The translations under genes and the position numbers were made by a program. 64,000 nucleotides of DNA from Betaproteobacteria bacterium (GTDB lineage Bacteria; Pseudomonadota; Gammaproteobacteria; Burkholderiales; Casimicrobiaceae), in NCBI GenBank assembly GCA_004293675.1, contig READ01000033.1:1-64000 (forward strand), written 5' to 3'. Shown here piece after piece: positions 54,869 to 63,920 of this stretch. How positions within the stretch are numbered: position 1 is the stretch's first letter; every line of letters starts with the position of its first letter. Under the pieces are notes generated by a model. That model worked only from the letters and a program-made list of their open reading frames with translations, had not been told where the DNA came from and searched no databases.

Positions 54869-55465
54869 ATGGCTACCCCTTATCGTTTGCGTCAACTCGA
54901 AATGCGTGAAGAGGCCATCCTCGACGCCGCACACCAGCTCCTTGGGAAAATGGGTTACGAAGAGATGACGATGGACGTGGTTGCCGCTGAGGTTGGCATC
55001 GCCAAAGCCAGCCTTTACAAGCACTTCCCGTCAAAAGAGAAGCTCGCGGCGCGCACCATGACCCGGCTTTTTGAACGCACGAACGCCGAACTTGAGCGCG
55101 TTGCCGCCGCGCTGCCCGCCATCGAAAAATTACGCATCATGCTGCGCTGGGTGCTCGTGGAGCGGCTCGCTGGCAGCATTCCGCACCTGCCGTCCACCAA
55201 CGGCGCGCTGGAGCAAAGTTTGCTTACGGACGAGGCATACCTCGCGGCGCTGTTTACGTTGAACGCAAATCTGTCGGCGCTAGTCGAACAAGCCAAATCC
55301 GAGGACGCACTCAATCCTGCGCTGCCAACGGATTTCATCGTGACCGCAATCTACGCTCGCTCGTGTGATCCAACGCTCGATTACATGCAACGTGGCAACA
55401 GCTATTCAGGTGAGGAAATCGTGGCGCACATGGTCAGCGCTTTTTTTGTTGGCGTGCAGCGCTAA
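54869..55465 (+). CDS. TetR-family transcriptional regulator
   Basis: 198 residues from the ATG at 54869. HTH: REEAILDAAHQLLGKMGYEEMTMDVVAAEVGIAKASLYKHFPSKEKLAARTM is a standard TetR N-terminal domain. The ligand domain is divergent. It probably controls the fasciclin genes and itself through the palindrome at 54831-54846. Effector unknown. Confidence 0.9.
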   Translation: MATPYRLRQLEMREEAILDAAHQLLGKMGYEEMTMDVVAAEVGIAKASLYKHFPSKEKLAARTMTRLFERTNAELERVAAALPAIEKLRIMLRWVLVERLAGSIPHLPSTNGALEQSLLTDEAYLAALFTLNANLSALVEQAKSEDALNPALPTDFIVTAIYARSCDPTLDYMQRGNSYSGEEIVAHMVSAFFVGVQR

Positions 55466-55498
55466 CTCGTTGCAAGATTTTTCAGGAGATCGATTCGC

Positions 55499-55831
55499 AT
55501 GCAGGTCTTTGTTGGCATCTGGCGACCCACCGAACAATGGCTCGCGCTCTCGCGCCCCGCGCGTACCGCGTATCTGAGCAAACTCAGCGCTGCTACAAGA
55601 TTGCGCTTGGGAGTGAAAGCTGAATCCATTGCGTGGGCTGAAAACATTAATCCCGAGAGCACCGAGCGCACGCAGTTTTTCTGCGTTTGGCGATTTCCGA
55701 CCGAAGCGATGGGTGAGCAGTATTTGGCTGTGCTCGCCGAGCATCAATGGAATGACTACTTCGAAACAGAGAGCTTTTACGGCGCGCCGAAGACGCCGTT
55801 TGATGTGATGACCAAGCACGTGATGCTGTGA
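55499..55831 (+). CDS. Hypothetical protein
   Basis: 110 residues; TTCAGGAGATCG precedes the ATG. The sequence (MQVFVGIWRPTEQWLALSRP ... FFCVWRFPTEAMGEQYLAVL) looks like a small ferredoxin-like (dimeric alpha/beta barrel) protein. Family DUF6616 may be the match, but I am not sure. 33 bp after the TetR gene and likely in its transcript. Confidence 0.75.
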   Translation: MQVFVGIWRPTEQWLALSRPARTAYLSKLSAATRLRLGVKAESIAWAENINPESTERTQFFCVWRFPTEAMGEQYLAVLAEHQWNDYFETESFYGAPKTPFDVMTKHVML

Positions 55832-55863
55832 TTACTACTACCGCATGCGCTGCGTTTTAGCCT

Positions 55864-55902
55864 CGCTCGCCCTGAGCCCGTCGTTGGGCTCGTGACGCGC
55901 CA
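55864..55902. repeat. Degenerate GCCCTGAGC repeat between convergent genes
   Basis: CGCTCGCCCTGAGCCCGTCG followed by TTGGGCTCGTGACGCGCC matches 39841-39880 with a few changes. Both copies lie between convergent genes. Confidence 0.5.
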
Positions 55903-55990
55903 ATCGGGCAATGCTAAGTCAGCGTGTGGCGCTGGTCTTGTTCACATAGATCGGCAAACCCTATTTCGAAGTGTTGATCACAGTCGCTGG

Positions 55991-56395
55991 TCACTGAGGC
56001 GCGTGGCACACCGCTTCGACGTTATTGCCGTCTAAATCAATCACAAACGCACCGTAGTAGTTCGGATGGTAGTGCGCCCGAACGCCCGGTTCGCCATTGT
56101 CTTTCGCGCCGTTGGCCATGGCTGCGGCATAGAACGCATCCACTGCGGCGCGATTCGGAGCACGCCAACACAAATGGCAACCGCGGGTCACAGACTCGCC
56201 GTATTCCGAGGGGCCTGCAATGAACCATGTGTCGATCTTGGGGCCGTCGGCGGAATCGATGCCCATGCCAAACATCGTTTGCCCATTGAACGAAAATTCG
56301 CGCATGACTCGGTAACCGAGTGGCGCGAGTGCAGCAGCATAAAACGATTTGCTTTTTGCTAAATCGCTGACGCGAAATGTCATGTGATCGAGCAC
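55991..56395 (-). CDS. VOC-family (glyoxalase-like) protein
   Basis: 134 residues: LDHMTFRVSDLAKSKSFYAAALAPLGYRV is the N-terminal VOC strand block with the first metal-ligand His, and GVRAHYHPNYYGAFVIDLDGNNVEAVCH is the C-terminal block with His and Glu ligands. Members are dioxygenases, glyoxalases or resistance proteins; substrate unknown. Confidence 0.88.
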   Translation of the reverse strand: MLDHMTFRVSDLAKSKSFYAAALAPLGYRVMREFSFNGQTMFGMGIDSADGPKIDTWFIAGPSEYGESVTRGCHLCWRAPNRAAVDAFYAAAMANGAKDNGEPGVRAHYHPNYYGAFVIDLDGNNVEAVCHAPQ

Positions 56396-56441
56396 GATTT
56401 CTTGGCTTCAGTTCGTTGATTTGAACGGCCCTGCCGGGCGC

Positions 56442-56894
56442 TTAGTGGCCATGCGATTTATGGCTATGCGAGTGCGCAGTTGCAGCGCCACTGACGTCGC
56501 GTTTTTTGCCGCCCGCCTTAGCCGTGGGGCCACAGCCCTTGCAAGTCCCATATAGCGTTATTTCATGGCGCTCAACAACAAATCCGCGCGGTACTGAATT
56601 TAGCAAGTCACCCACACACCCTGGGATGTCAAACACCCTTTCGCACTTTTGGCATTGAAAATGATGGTGGTGATCGAGATGAACGGACTCGTAACGTGCG
56701 CTGTCACCGGGCAGCAATACAGTCGAAATCTCTCCGGCTTCTTGCAGGAGCGCGAGATTTCGGTAGACCGTCGCCAAGCTTAGTTGCGGTACTTCAGCTT
56801 GCGCTAGTGCGAGTATCTCCTGGGGCGCGAGCGGTCGCTCCGATTGCTCAATGGTGTTCCTGATTGCGGTGCGCTGACGAGTAGAGCGTTCCAT
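56442..56894 (-). CDS. zur: Fur-family regulator, probably Zur
   Basis: 150 residues from the ATG at 56894; upstream open sequence is less likely coding. The winged helix is NTIEQSERPLAPQEILALAQAEVPQLSLATVYRNLALLQEAGEI. The metal site HHHHFQCQKC is followed by CxxxC-like GTCKGC and a His-rich C-terminus (HSHSHKSHGH). Divergent from a ZIP transporter operon, with a shared 23-bp box overlapping that promoter; this context favours Zur over Fur. The C-terminal His-rich tail is not general for Zur. Confidence 0.85.
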   Translation of the reverse strand: MERSTRQRTAIRNTIEQSERPLAPQEILALAQAEVPQLSLATVYRNLALLQEAGEISTVLLPGDSARYESVHLDHHHHFQCQKCERVFDIPGCVGDLLNSVPRGFVVERHEITLYGTCKGCGPTAKAGGKKRDVSGAATAHSHSHKSHGH

Positions 56895-56951
56895 GGGGGC
56901 TGCCGTTATTGCTGTCGATGAAGTATCGCATTTCGTTGCACTAAAGTCTTT

Positions 56952-56974
56952 ATTGATAATGATTTCGCATTTGC
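56952..56974. promoter_or_regulatory. Operator-like box overlapping the ZIP operon promoter
   Basis: The 23-bp box starts ATTGATAAT and ends CATTTGC. Its TTGATA (56953-56958) is also the -35 of a promoter whose -10 TATAGA lies at 56976-56981 (17-bp spacer). 18 of 23 positions match a second box at 63770-63792 upstream of the last gene. The promoter overlap suits repression by the adjacent Fur/Zur regulator. Confidence 0.65.
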
Positions 56975-57065
56975 GTATAGAATCGTCGCTTAAGGTGACT
57001 TGGTGTCGCACACGTCACGATCGGCAGTTCAGCTGGTTAAGGCGCTTCCTTGGGATCGGGGTTTT

Positions 57066-57821
57066 ATGCTGTTGTGGATCATTGCTGCTTGTGCGGTCGG
57101 TGGCGTTGCGAGTGTCATCATCGCCTCGGTTTTGGTATTTCGATGCAAAGCCCATTGGGTGGGTCGGCTGATTGCATTTGCTGCCGGGACAATGCTCGCA
57201 AGCGCATTACTCGACATTCTTCCCGAGGCTATTGCGGCTTCGAAAGGCAACTATCAAGGCGTCACGATCACCCTGTTTGTTGGAGTCCTAGCTTTCTATT
57301 TCTTGGAGCGCGCGGCAATTTGGCGACACGCACACACGTCACATTCGTCGAGTGAGGGTGATCTTGGCGGCGCGCCGTGGGTCATTCTTCTCGGTGACGG
57401 CGTACACAATTTTGTCGATGGCGTTTTGATTGCCGCCGCGTTTCTTGTTGACCCGTGGGTCGGCGTGACCACCGCGTTTGCCGTTGCTGCACATGAGCTG
57501 CCTCAGGAGCTTGGCGATACGGTGTTGTTGTTAAGCGCTGGCTGGTCGAAGAAGAAGGTTGTCTTCGCCAATGCGATGTCTGGACTAGCGTGCGTCGTTG
57601 GTGGCATCGTTGGGTATTTCGCACTTGCGGGACTACAAAGCGCGCTTCCCTATGTATTGACTATTGCTGCTGCCAGCTTTATCTACATCGCGATGGTCGA
57701 TTTGCTTCCGCTGCTTCATCGTCGTCACCGGATAGACGGTTTTCTGGCGCAATCAGGACTGCTGGCCGCAGGCGTTGTTTGCGTCGCGGTCATTGGCGAG
57801 CTTTTGCATCACCACCACTAA
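57066..57821 (+). CDS. ZIP-family metal transporter
   Basis: 251 residues from the ATG at 57066; an earlier TTG start at 57000 would add 22 residues without a membrane segment. About eight hydrophobic segments. TM4 contains DGVHNFVDGVLI and TM5 HELPQELGDTVLL, the two conserved metal-site motifs of ZIP proteins. It imports Zn2+ (perhaps Fe2+/Mn2+). The C-terminal HHHH and the loop HAHTSHSS could bind metal. First gene of the operon with TonB, PepSY, DUF4198 and CobW genes, divergent from zur. Confidence 0.93.
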   Translation: MLLWIIAACAVGGVASVIIASVLVFRCKAHWVGRLIAFAAGTMLASALLDILPEAIAASKGNYQGVTITLFVGVLAFYFLERAAIWRHAHTSHSSSEGDLGGAPWVILLGDGVHNFVDGVLIAAAFLVDPWVGVTTAFAVAAHELPQELGDTVLLLSAGWSKKKVVFANAMSGLACVVGGIVGYFALAGLQSALPYVLTIAAASFIYIAMVDLLPLLHRRHRIDGFLAQSGLLAAGVVCVAVIGELLHHHH

Positions 57822-57848
57822 ACAGTCTTTACCTACATACACAAAATC

Positions 57849-60101
57849 ATGATGAAACGAAATTCCCAAGACAAGCGAACGGTTCGCTATCTCTCCCCGG
57901 CAATCTCGCTCGGAATAATGGTCGGCCTTGCGCCACACTTGTCGACAACGCACGCGCAGGTTGCAACGTCGGGCGCATCGCAAAGAGTTGAGCCCGTTAC
58001 GGTCACCGGCCGTAAGCTAGAGGATCAAACGCCCGATCTGGAAAAGACGTCAGAGACGGGCTCGCGCCTGGGATTGACCATTCGTGAAACGCCGGCTTCT
58101 GTCGAGGTCATGACCCAAGAGGTCATGGAACGCCGCGGCGCGCGTACGCTCGAAGATGCGCTTCGCGGCGGTGTCGGCGTGATTGCGGGTGGCAACCCGG
58201 GCTCGCCGAGCGTGGTGTCGACGCGCGGGTTCGTGGGTGGTTTCGTTACCTATTTGTTTGATGGTGATCGAATCGCAACCGCAGGTATGTCGAGTCGCCC
58301 ACAAGACACTTTTAACTATGAACGCATTGAAGTGCTTAAGGGGCCGAGTTCCGTTCTATTTGGCGAAGGCGGCATCGGTGGCTCTGTGAACTTTGTGACC
58401 AAGCGGCCGGATCGCAGTGCGGCGGGATTTGAGGGCGTGCTTGCCTATGGCAGCTACGATTCTTTGCGCGCTGGGGTGGGAACAGGTGGATCATTCGGCC
58501 CCGATTCTGGCTACCGGCTTGACTTCTCCCATCAGTATCAGGGCGACGGTTGGGTTGGCCGCACGGGACACAAGTTGTCGCACTTCACCAGTGGCGTCAA
58601 CTTTAAGCTCACGCCGAATGTGAGTGTTGATTTCTCGCTCGACTATCTCAACGACGACGTGAAATCCTACTGGGGCACGCCACTTATACCCGCTGCATTC
58701 GCAACGGAGGCGAGCAACGCAGTCATCGACAGCACGGGGCGCGTTCTTGATCGGCGTATCGCTCGCAATAACTACAACGTTGAAGACGGTCGCATGAAAG
58801 CTGATAGCGTTTGGGCGCGCGCTCGACTGAGTTGGCAGCTCAACCCACAGTGGTCACTCAAGAATCAATTGAGTATCTATTCTGCAGATCGCGATTGGCG
58901 AAATGCGGAAGGTGCTGTGTTCGTTGCGCCCAATCGAGTCAATCGCGATTTAGTAAACATTACCCACGACCATCAGGTCTGGAGCAATCTGCTCGACCTT
59001 TCGCACAAAGGCGAACTGTTTGGGCTGAAGAGTCGAACGACGTTTGGGCTTGAGTATGCAAGGACCGACTTCAGCACGGAGCGTCGGTTTTCTGACGGAT
59101 CAGCCTCGACGGTGGCGAGACTTCAAGTCGATGCGCTGAACCCCGTTGTCGGCAATTACTTGACGGATCTTGCGCTGTTCACCGGCGGCGGCAATCGAAC
59201 AAATTTCGGTACTGATATTCAAACTACCGCAGTATTCGCAGAGAACGCATTGACGCTTCTGCCCAATTTCACGCTGGTGACTGGTTTGCGCGGCGAGCAA
59301 ATCAAACTGAGTCGTACGGTGCAGGATTTGAACACCAGCGCATCCACTGCGTTTGGCAAAACGTATCGGCCCAATTCTGTTCGTGTTGGCGGCGTGTTCG
59401 ATCTGTCAAAAGCGACAACGCTCTACGCGCAATACGCCAACGCAGCCGCGCCTGTTGGCACGTCGAATTTGTTGCTGCTCTCCTCGGCAAACACGGCGTT
59501 CCCATTAACGCGCGGCACACAGCTTGAACTCGGGCTCAAGCAATCGATCGGGCGCGACTTTGACTGGACGCTCGCGCTCTACCGTATTGAGCAAGACAAC
59601 GTCTTGTCTCGCGATGCTGTAAATCCAGCGGTCACCGTTAACAGCGGCAAAATCGGATCTCGCGGCGTTGAACTCTCAGCGGCGTGGCGCGCGACCAACC
59701 AACTCACCGTTTCGGGAAATGTAGCGTTGCTCAACGCTGAATTTAGGTCTTTGGTGGAAGCCGGTGGTGTGTCTCGTGTTGGCAATACACCCCCGAACGT
59801 TCCCGAAAAGACGGCCAACGCGTGGGTCGACTATCGATTCGCCACACTACCGCTATCGGTGGGCGCGAGTCTCAATTGGGTCGACAAGCGCTACAACAAC
59901 AATGCGAATACGGTATTCATGAACAGCTACGCCACTGCTGATCTCTATGCCACTTGGAAGTTCAAACCGGTTGACCTAACGCTGCGAGTGCGCAACGTGA
60001 CAGATAAGTTCTACGCGAGTTGGTCCGGATCCAGCAGCGCGAACCAAGTGCTGGTCGGCGCGCCACGAACTGTTGAGCTCACCGCGAAGTTTGGCTTCTA
60101 G
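57849..60101 (+). CDS. TonB-dependent receptor, siderophore/metallophore type
   Basis: 750 residues. Signal peptide about 1-38 (cleavage near THAQ). The plug has EPVTVTGRKLED (TonB box region), RETPASVEVMTQEVMERRGARTLEDALRGG, TRGF, and IEVLKGPSSVLFGEGGIGGSVN; the barrel ends AKFGF. It is the siderophore-receptor subfamily rather than the ZnuD type. Placement 28 bp after the ZIP gene suggests uptake of zinc in complex with a metallophore, which is inference. No biosynthesis genes for a metallophore are in view. Confidence 0.92.
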   Translation: MMKRNSQDKRTVRYLSPAISLGIMVGLAPHLSTTHAQVATSGASQRVEPVTVTGRKLEDQTPDLEKTSETGSRLGLTIRETPASVEVMTQEVMERRGARTLEDALRGGVGVIAGGNPGSPSVVSTRGFVGGFVTYLFDGDRIATAGMSSRPQDTFNYERIEVLKGPSSVLFGEGGIGGSVNFVTKRPDRSAAGFEGVLAYGSYDSLRAGVGTGGSFGPDSGYRLDFSHQYQGDGWVGRTGHKLSHFTSGVNFKLTPNVSVDFSLDYLNDDVKSYWGTPLIPAAFATEASNAVIDSTGRVLDRRIARNNYNVEDGRMKADSVWARARLSWQLNPQWSLKNQLSIYSADRDWRNAEGAVFVAPNRVNRDLVNITHDHQVWSNLLDLSHKGELFGLKSRTTFGLEYARTDFSTERRFSDGSASTVARLQVDALNPVVGNYLTDLALFTGGGNRTNFGTDIQTTAVFAENALTLLPNFTLVTGLRGEQIKLSRTVQDLNTSASTAFGKTYRPNSVRVGGVFDLSKATTLYAQYANAAAPVGTSNLLLLSSANTAFPLTRGTQLELGLKQSIGRDFDWTLALYRIEQDNVLSRDAVNPAVTVNSGKIGSRGVELSAAWRATNQLTVSGNVALLNAEFRSLVEAGGVSRVGNTPPNVPEKTANAWVDYRFATLPLSVGASLNWVDKRYNNNANTVFMNSYATADLYATWKFKPVDLTLRVRNVTDKFYASWSGSSSANQVLVGAPRTVELTAKFGF

Positions 60102-60107
60102 CGAGAG

Positions 60108-61631
60108 ATGCGAGCTGTGAAAACTTGGCTCTTTCTCCTGCACCGCTGGCTAGGGTTCGGCGGCTGCGTGTTAATCGCACTTTGGTTTGCGAGTGGCTTT
60201 GTCATGATGTATGTGCCGTTCCCGCTGCTCACAGAAGCCGAGCGTATTGAGCGATTGCCGAGGGTCGATGTTTCTCGCTTGCGGGTGAGCGCGGATGATG
60301 CGTTGGTAGCGGCGCGCACAAAACTTGAAAGCGATGACACGATTACAAGTCTCAAGCTGGTTCAGCCAAACGACGCACCGTTTTACGCTATTCAAGCTAA
60401 GCGCTTCGGGTGGCTCGCAGTTGACGCGTCGACGGGTGAGTCTCGTACATCCGGTGAGCTCGACGCCGTTGCGGCTGCACGTCGATTCACGGGGCTTGAT
60501 GCGGTAGGCGTTGAACGCATCGATGTGGATCAGTGGAGCGTATATCCAGGACTCGCTCCGCATCGACCGCTATTCGCGGTTGACATGGTGGATGGCGGGC
60601 GCCATTACGTTTCGAGTCGCACCGGCGAGCTGCTTCGCGATACCTCTCGGTTCGAACGCGGCTGGAATTGGGTGGGCTCCGTGGTGCACTGGATTTATGT
60701 GACGCCCGTTCGTTCTAATTCCGCGCTGTGGCATTGGGCGGTCGTCGTAACTTCAATCTACGCGATCATCGTCGCACTACTAGGCACTGTGATCGGCGTG
60801 CTTCGGCTGCGTATGGGCGGCTTCGCCAATGGTCGACGCTCGCCTTATGTGGGATGGATGCGTTGGCACCATTTACTAGGTCTGTTCGGCGCATTGTTCG
60901 TTTTTTCATGGCTTATCAGCGGCTTGCTTTCGATGAATCCGTTTGATGTATTCACGAAGATTAACCGAGCCGATTTTCAGGATCGTTGGCGCGGTGCGAG
61001 CTTTGCGACCAGCCCGCAAGGATCGTTCGTATTGCCTAGTCTCGGCGAATTGAGAGATATCAAGGAAATCGAGTGGTTGCCACATGCCGAGGGCGCGACC
61101 GTGTTACTGAAATCACCTGCGCTCAACGCTAACGCGAACGACCCCTCTGTGCCTCGCGTCCAGTTGCAAGCAGTCCGCGTCGCAAGCGATGGCAAGCAAG
61201 GCATCGAGGTTAATGCGACAACAGTTCGCGCGAAGGCAGGATTGCTGAACACCGCACCTATAGCCTCAATCGAACGCCTTGATGAATACGATTTGTATTA
61301 CTACGGGCGACGTACAGCACGGGCACTGCCGATTTGGCGGGTCAAGTTCGAGGATGCTGCGCAGACGTGGTGGCACATTGACGGGCGCAGCGGAGAACTA
61401 ATCGGCGCGCTCAACAGCTCAACGCGAGTGGAGCGGTGGATCTATTACGGAATGCACAGCTGGGACTGGCTGCCACTCTGGAATCGACGGCCTTGGGCGT
61501 GGGATGTGCCCATGGTGGCCGCGCTATTGCTCGGTACTGCATTCTCAGTCACAAGCATAGTCATCGCTTGGCGTCGATTGCGTGGCATTCGCAAGCCAGC
61601 GCACACAAATTTTTCGTCAATCACGGAGTAA
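60108..61631 (+). CDS. PepSY-associated membrane protein
   Basis: 507 residues. Four membrane segments (about 6-33, 207-232, 250-275, 470-490) with periplasmic PepSY-like portions between: FLLHRWLGFGG at the start, HRPLFAVDMVDGGRHYVSSRTGELL and TWWHIDGRSGELIGALNSSTR. In siderophore systems such proteins have been proposed or shown to reduce the ferric complex. In a zinc operon a reductase has no obvious use, so it may act on the metallophore or the metal may be redox-active. Its stop overlaps the next gene's upstream ATG by TAATG. Confidence 0.86.
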   Translation: MRAVKTWLFLLHRWLGFGGCVLIALWFASGFVMMYVPFPLLTEAERIERLPRVDVSRLRVSADDALVAARTKLESDDTITSLKLVQPNDAPFYAIQAKRFGWLAVDASTGESRTSGELDAVAAARRFTGLDAVGVERIDVDQWSVYPGLAPHRPLFAVDMVDGGRHYVSSRTGELLRDTSRFERGWNWVGSVVHWIYVTPVRSNSALWHWAVVVTSIYAIIVALLGTVIGVLRLRMGGFANGRRSPYVGWMRWHHLLGLFGALFVFSWLISGLLSMNPFDVFTKINRADFQDRWRGASFATSPQGSFVLPSLGELRDIKEIEWLPHAEGATVLLKSPALNANANDPSVPRVQLQAVRVASDGKQGIEVNATTVRAKAGLLNTAPIASIERLDEYDLYYYGRRTARALPIWRVKFEDAAQTWWHIDGRSGELIGALNSSTRVERWIYYGMHSWDWLPLWNRRPWAWDVPMVAALLLGTAFSVTSIVIAWRRLRGIRKPAHTNFSSITE

Positions 61632-61636
61632 TGTTC

Positions 61637-62377
61637 ATGAAGCAGATCAGTAAACGCTTTCTCATCCTCGCCTTGGCGGCAACCTCGTACCCAAGCATCG
61701 TCGGCGCGCACGGCATTTGGTTTGCGCAACGTGCGGGGGAGTTTGCGATGGTGTACGGACACGGTGCCGAAGACCTGAATCTGGTGAAACGGCAGCAGAA
61801 AATTACCTCGATTTCTGGTTTCGACGCGCAACTGAAACCGGTAGTGGCGACGTTGAAACCCGTTGATCCGCTGATGCTCGTCGACGTTCCCAAAGAGGCC
61901 AGCATCATTACGGCGACGATGGACAACGGCGTGTGGACGCAGGGACCTGACAACAAATGGGTGGACAAAACGAAAGACGAAGTGGCTGGCTATAAGGATT
62001 CGGGGCAGTATCTTAAATATGCGCTGCACTTACGTGAATTGCCGAAGGGAGCGCTCAAACCAATACCAGGGCTTACGGCGCAGATCATTCCAGTAAGCGA
62101 AAAATTTCCGTCGCATCGCGGCGAGAAGCTGCGTGTGAAAGTGCTCATTGAGGGCAAGCCGGCAGCTGGTGCAAAGCTCTGGGACGATTACGTGAACGAC
62201 CCGGATCAAAAGCCGAGAAAGGTGGGCAAAGATGGCATTGTGACTGTTACCGTTCGGAATCAAGGGCTGAACGTGCTCAAAGCCGAAATCAACACGGCAC
62301 CGCAAGACGCAACGAAGACCAAGAAGACCGAGCATCTTGTTACGCTTTCCTTTGCTCTGCAGCATATTCCCGAGTAG
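61637..62377 (+). CDS. DUF4198-family periplasmic protein
   Basis: 246 residues from the ATG at 61637, which has GGAG 8 bases upstream; an ATG at 61631 overlaps the PepSY stop. Signal peptide about 1-23 (SIVGAHG). The N-terminal HGIWFAQRAGEFAMVYGHGAED and the Ig-like C-terminal portion (LRVKVLIEGKPAAGAKLWDDYVND) match DUF4198, a family associated with TonB-linked uptake of nickel, cobalt or zinc. The exposed HGIWF N-terminus could form a metal site after cleavage. Confidence 0.88.
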   Translation: MKQISKRFLILALAATSYPSIVGAHGIWFAQRAGEFAMVYGHGAEDLNLVKRQQKITSISGFDAQLKPVVATLKPVDPLMLVDVPKEASIITATMDNGVWTQGPDNKWVDKTKDEVAGYKDSGQYLKYALHLRELPKGALKPIPGLTAQIIPVSEKFPSHRGEKLRVKVLIEGKPAAGAKLWDDYVNDPDQKPRKVGKDGIVTVTVRNQGLNVLKAEINTAPQDATKTKKTEHLVTLSFALQHIPE

Positions 62378-62402
62378 TTGACGAAAATCACGAGACATCG
62401 AA

Positions 62403-63626
62403 GTGCCGACCAAATTGCTTCCAACCACCGTACTTTCCGGATTTCTCGGGGCCGGTAAAACGACCTTGCTGAATCAAATCCTCGCCAACCGGGAAGGTTT
62501 GCGGGCGGCGGTCATCGTCAACGATATGAGCGAGGTCAACATCGATGCTTCGCTGGTAGCTCGAACCGCCGACAACACGGGTGCAGCGCTGTCTCGTACC
62601 GATGAAAAGCTCGTCGAAATGAGCAATGGTTGTATTTGCTGCACGCTGCGCGAAGACTTGCTGCTTGAAGTCAAACGCCTAGCTGCCGAGGGACGCTTCG
62701 ATTATCTGTTGATTGAATCGACCGGCATTGGCGAGCCCATGCCGGTCGCAGCGACCTTCGATTTCACCGATGAAAACGGTGAATCGCTCAACGATTCGGC
62801 CTATATCGACACGATGGTTACAGTCGTCGACGCATACAATCTTCTGCGTGATATCACGAGTGCCGATTTGCTCTCGCATCGCGGGCAAGTGGCGGGCGAT
62901 GAAGACAATCGCTCGCTCGCCGCGCTACTCACTGAGCAAATCGAGTTTGCTGATGTCGTGGTGGTGAACAAAACCGACTTGGTCGATCCCGATCAATTGG
63001 AGGCAGTCACTGCCGTGGTGAAAGCGCTCAACCCCGTCGCGGAAGTGCTGTTCACCAGCCGTGGTCATACAGCGCTACACAAATTGCTGGGGACCGGGCG
63101 CTTCAATCTTGAGCGTGCCAGTGCGATGCCCGGTTGGGCGCGCGAGCTCGAAGGAAAGCACACGCCCGAGACCGAAGAATACGGGATCGAGAGCTTTGTG
63201 ATCCGCAATCGCGAACCGCTGCATCCGGAGCGATTCGTGAAATTTATGGAGCAACCGTTCGCCGGATTGATTCGTGCGAAAGGCTACGTGTGGCTCGCGT
63301 CGCGCCCAGAATGGGTGGTCTCTTATTCGCGAGCGGGCAACAAAGCAACGATTGAACCGGTCGGGCAATGGTGGGCAGCCGCGCCGACGGATCGCCTTCC
63401 GAAAGTTGGCAGTCCCGAGCGAAAGGCAATTGATGAACGTTGGGAGGCCCCGTACGGAGATCGGCTCAACGAACTGGTTTTTATTGGTCACAAGTTCAAT
63501 CGCGAGGACATTGAGCAAGCGTTTAAGCGCTGTAAGTTGACTTTCACTGAAACCCGAAAGGGAGTGAAGTCTTGGCGCGAACTGGTCGATCCTTTTCCTG
63601 TTTGGACGCGTACCGCAAATCCATAG
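62403..63626 (+). CDS. CobW/COG0523-family GTPase (ZigA-like)
   Basis: 407 residues, GTG start 25 bp after the DUF4198 gene. Walker A SGFLGAGKTT, the metal-binding motif GCICC (CxCC) in EMSNGCICCTLRED, and the guanine motif VVNKTDLVD are clear. The C-terminal CobW_C domain spans about 250-400 (ESFVIRNREPLHPERFVKFM ... EKKSWRELVDPFP-like). COG0523 proteins act as metal chaperones or insertases; zinc-induced members such as ZigA and ZNG1 work when zinc is scarce. Its placement fits that role. Confidence 0.94.
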   Translation: MPTKLLPTTVLSGFLGAGKTTLLNQILANREGLRAAVIVNDMSEVNIDASLVARTADNTGAALSRTDEKLVEMSNGCICCTLREDLLLEVKRLAAEGRFDYLLIESTGIGEPMPVAATFDFTDENGESLNDSAYIDTMVTVVDAYNLLRDITSADLLSHRGQVAGDEDNRSLAALLTEQIEFADVVVVNKTDLVDPDQLEAVTAVVKALNPVAEVLFTSRGHTALHKLLGTGRFNLERASAMPGWARELEGKHTPETEEYGIESFVIRNREPLHPERFVKFMEQPFAGLIRAKGYVWLASRPEWVVSYSRAGNKATIEPVGQWWAAAPTDRLPKVGSPERKAIDERWEAPYGDRLNELVFIGHKFNREDIEQAFKRCKLTFTETRKGVKSWRELVDPFPVWTRTANP

Positions 63627-63769
63627 ACCGCTGTTGGTATGGAGGATTGGCAAGTGCTCCTGCTGCCGTTTCTCGCAGAGTACCGATCCCTAAAACGAGG
63701 CCGTTGTCTAGGCAAAGTGTCTGAGTGGGACGGCTTCGTGACGCCATGGATCACGGTCTCCTTGTTACA

Positions 63770-63792
63770 ATTGATACTAAATTCTCATTAGC
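63770..63792. promoter_or_regulatory. Second copy of the operator-like box
   Basis: Starts ATTGATACTA and ends CATTAGC; 18 of 23 positions match 56952-56974. It is overlapped by TCATT-AGC-AATGA (63785-63797), a palindrome. It lies 128 bp before the last ATG. Confidence 0.6.
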
Positions 63793-63920
63793 AATGACTT
63801 TTTGAGAATTGCTCGGCACACCATCAGATCAGAATCGGAAATGTGCGAATTCTGCTGACCACGTGCCGCAATCAGCCGCTCGATTGAGTAGCTGCCCGCA
63901 ACATTTTTGCTGATTGACAA

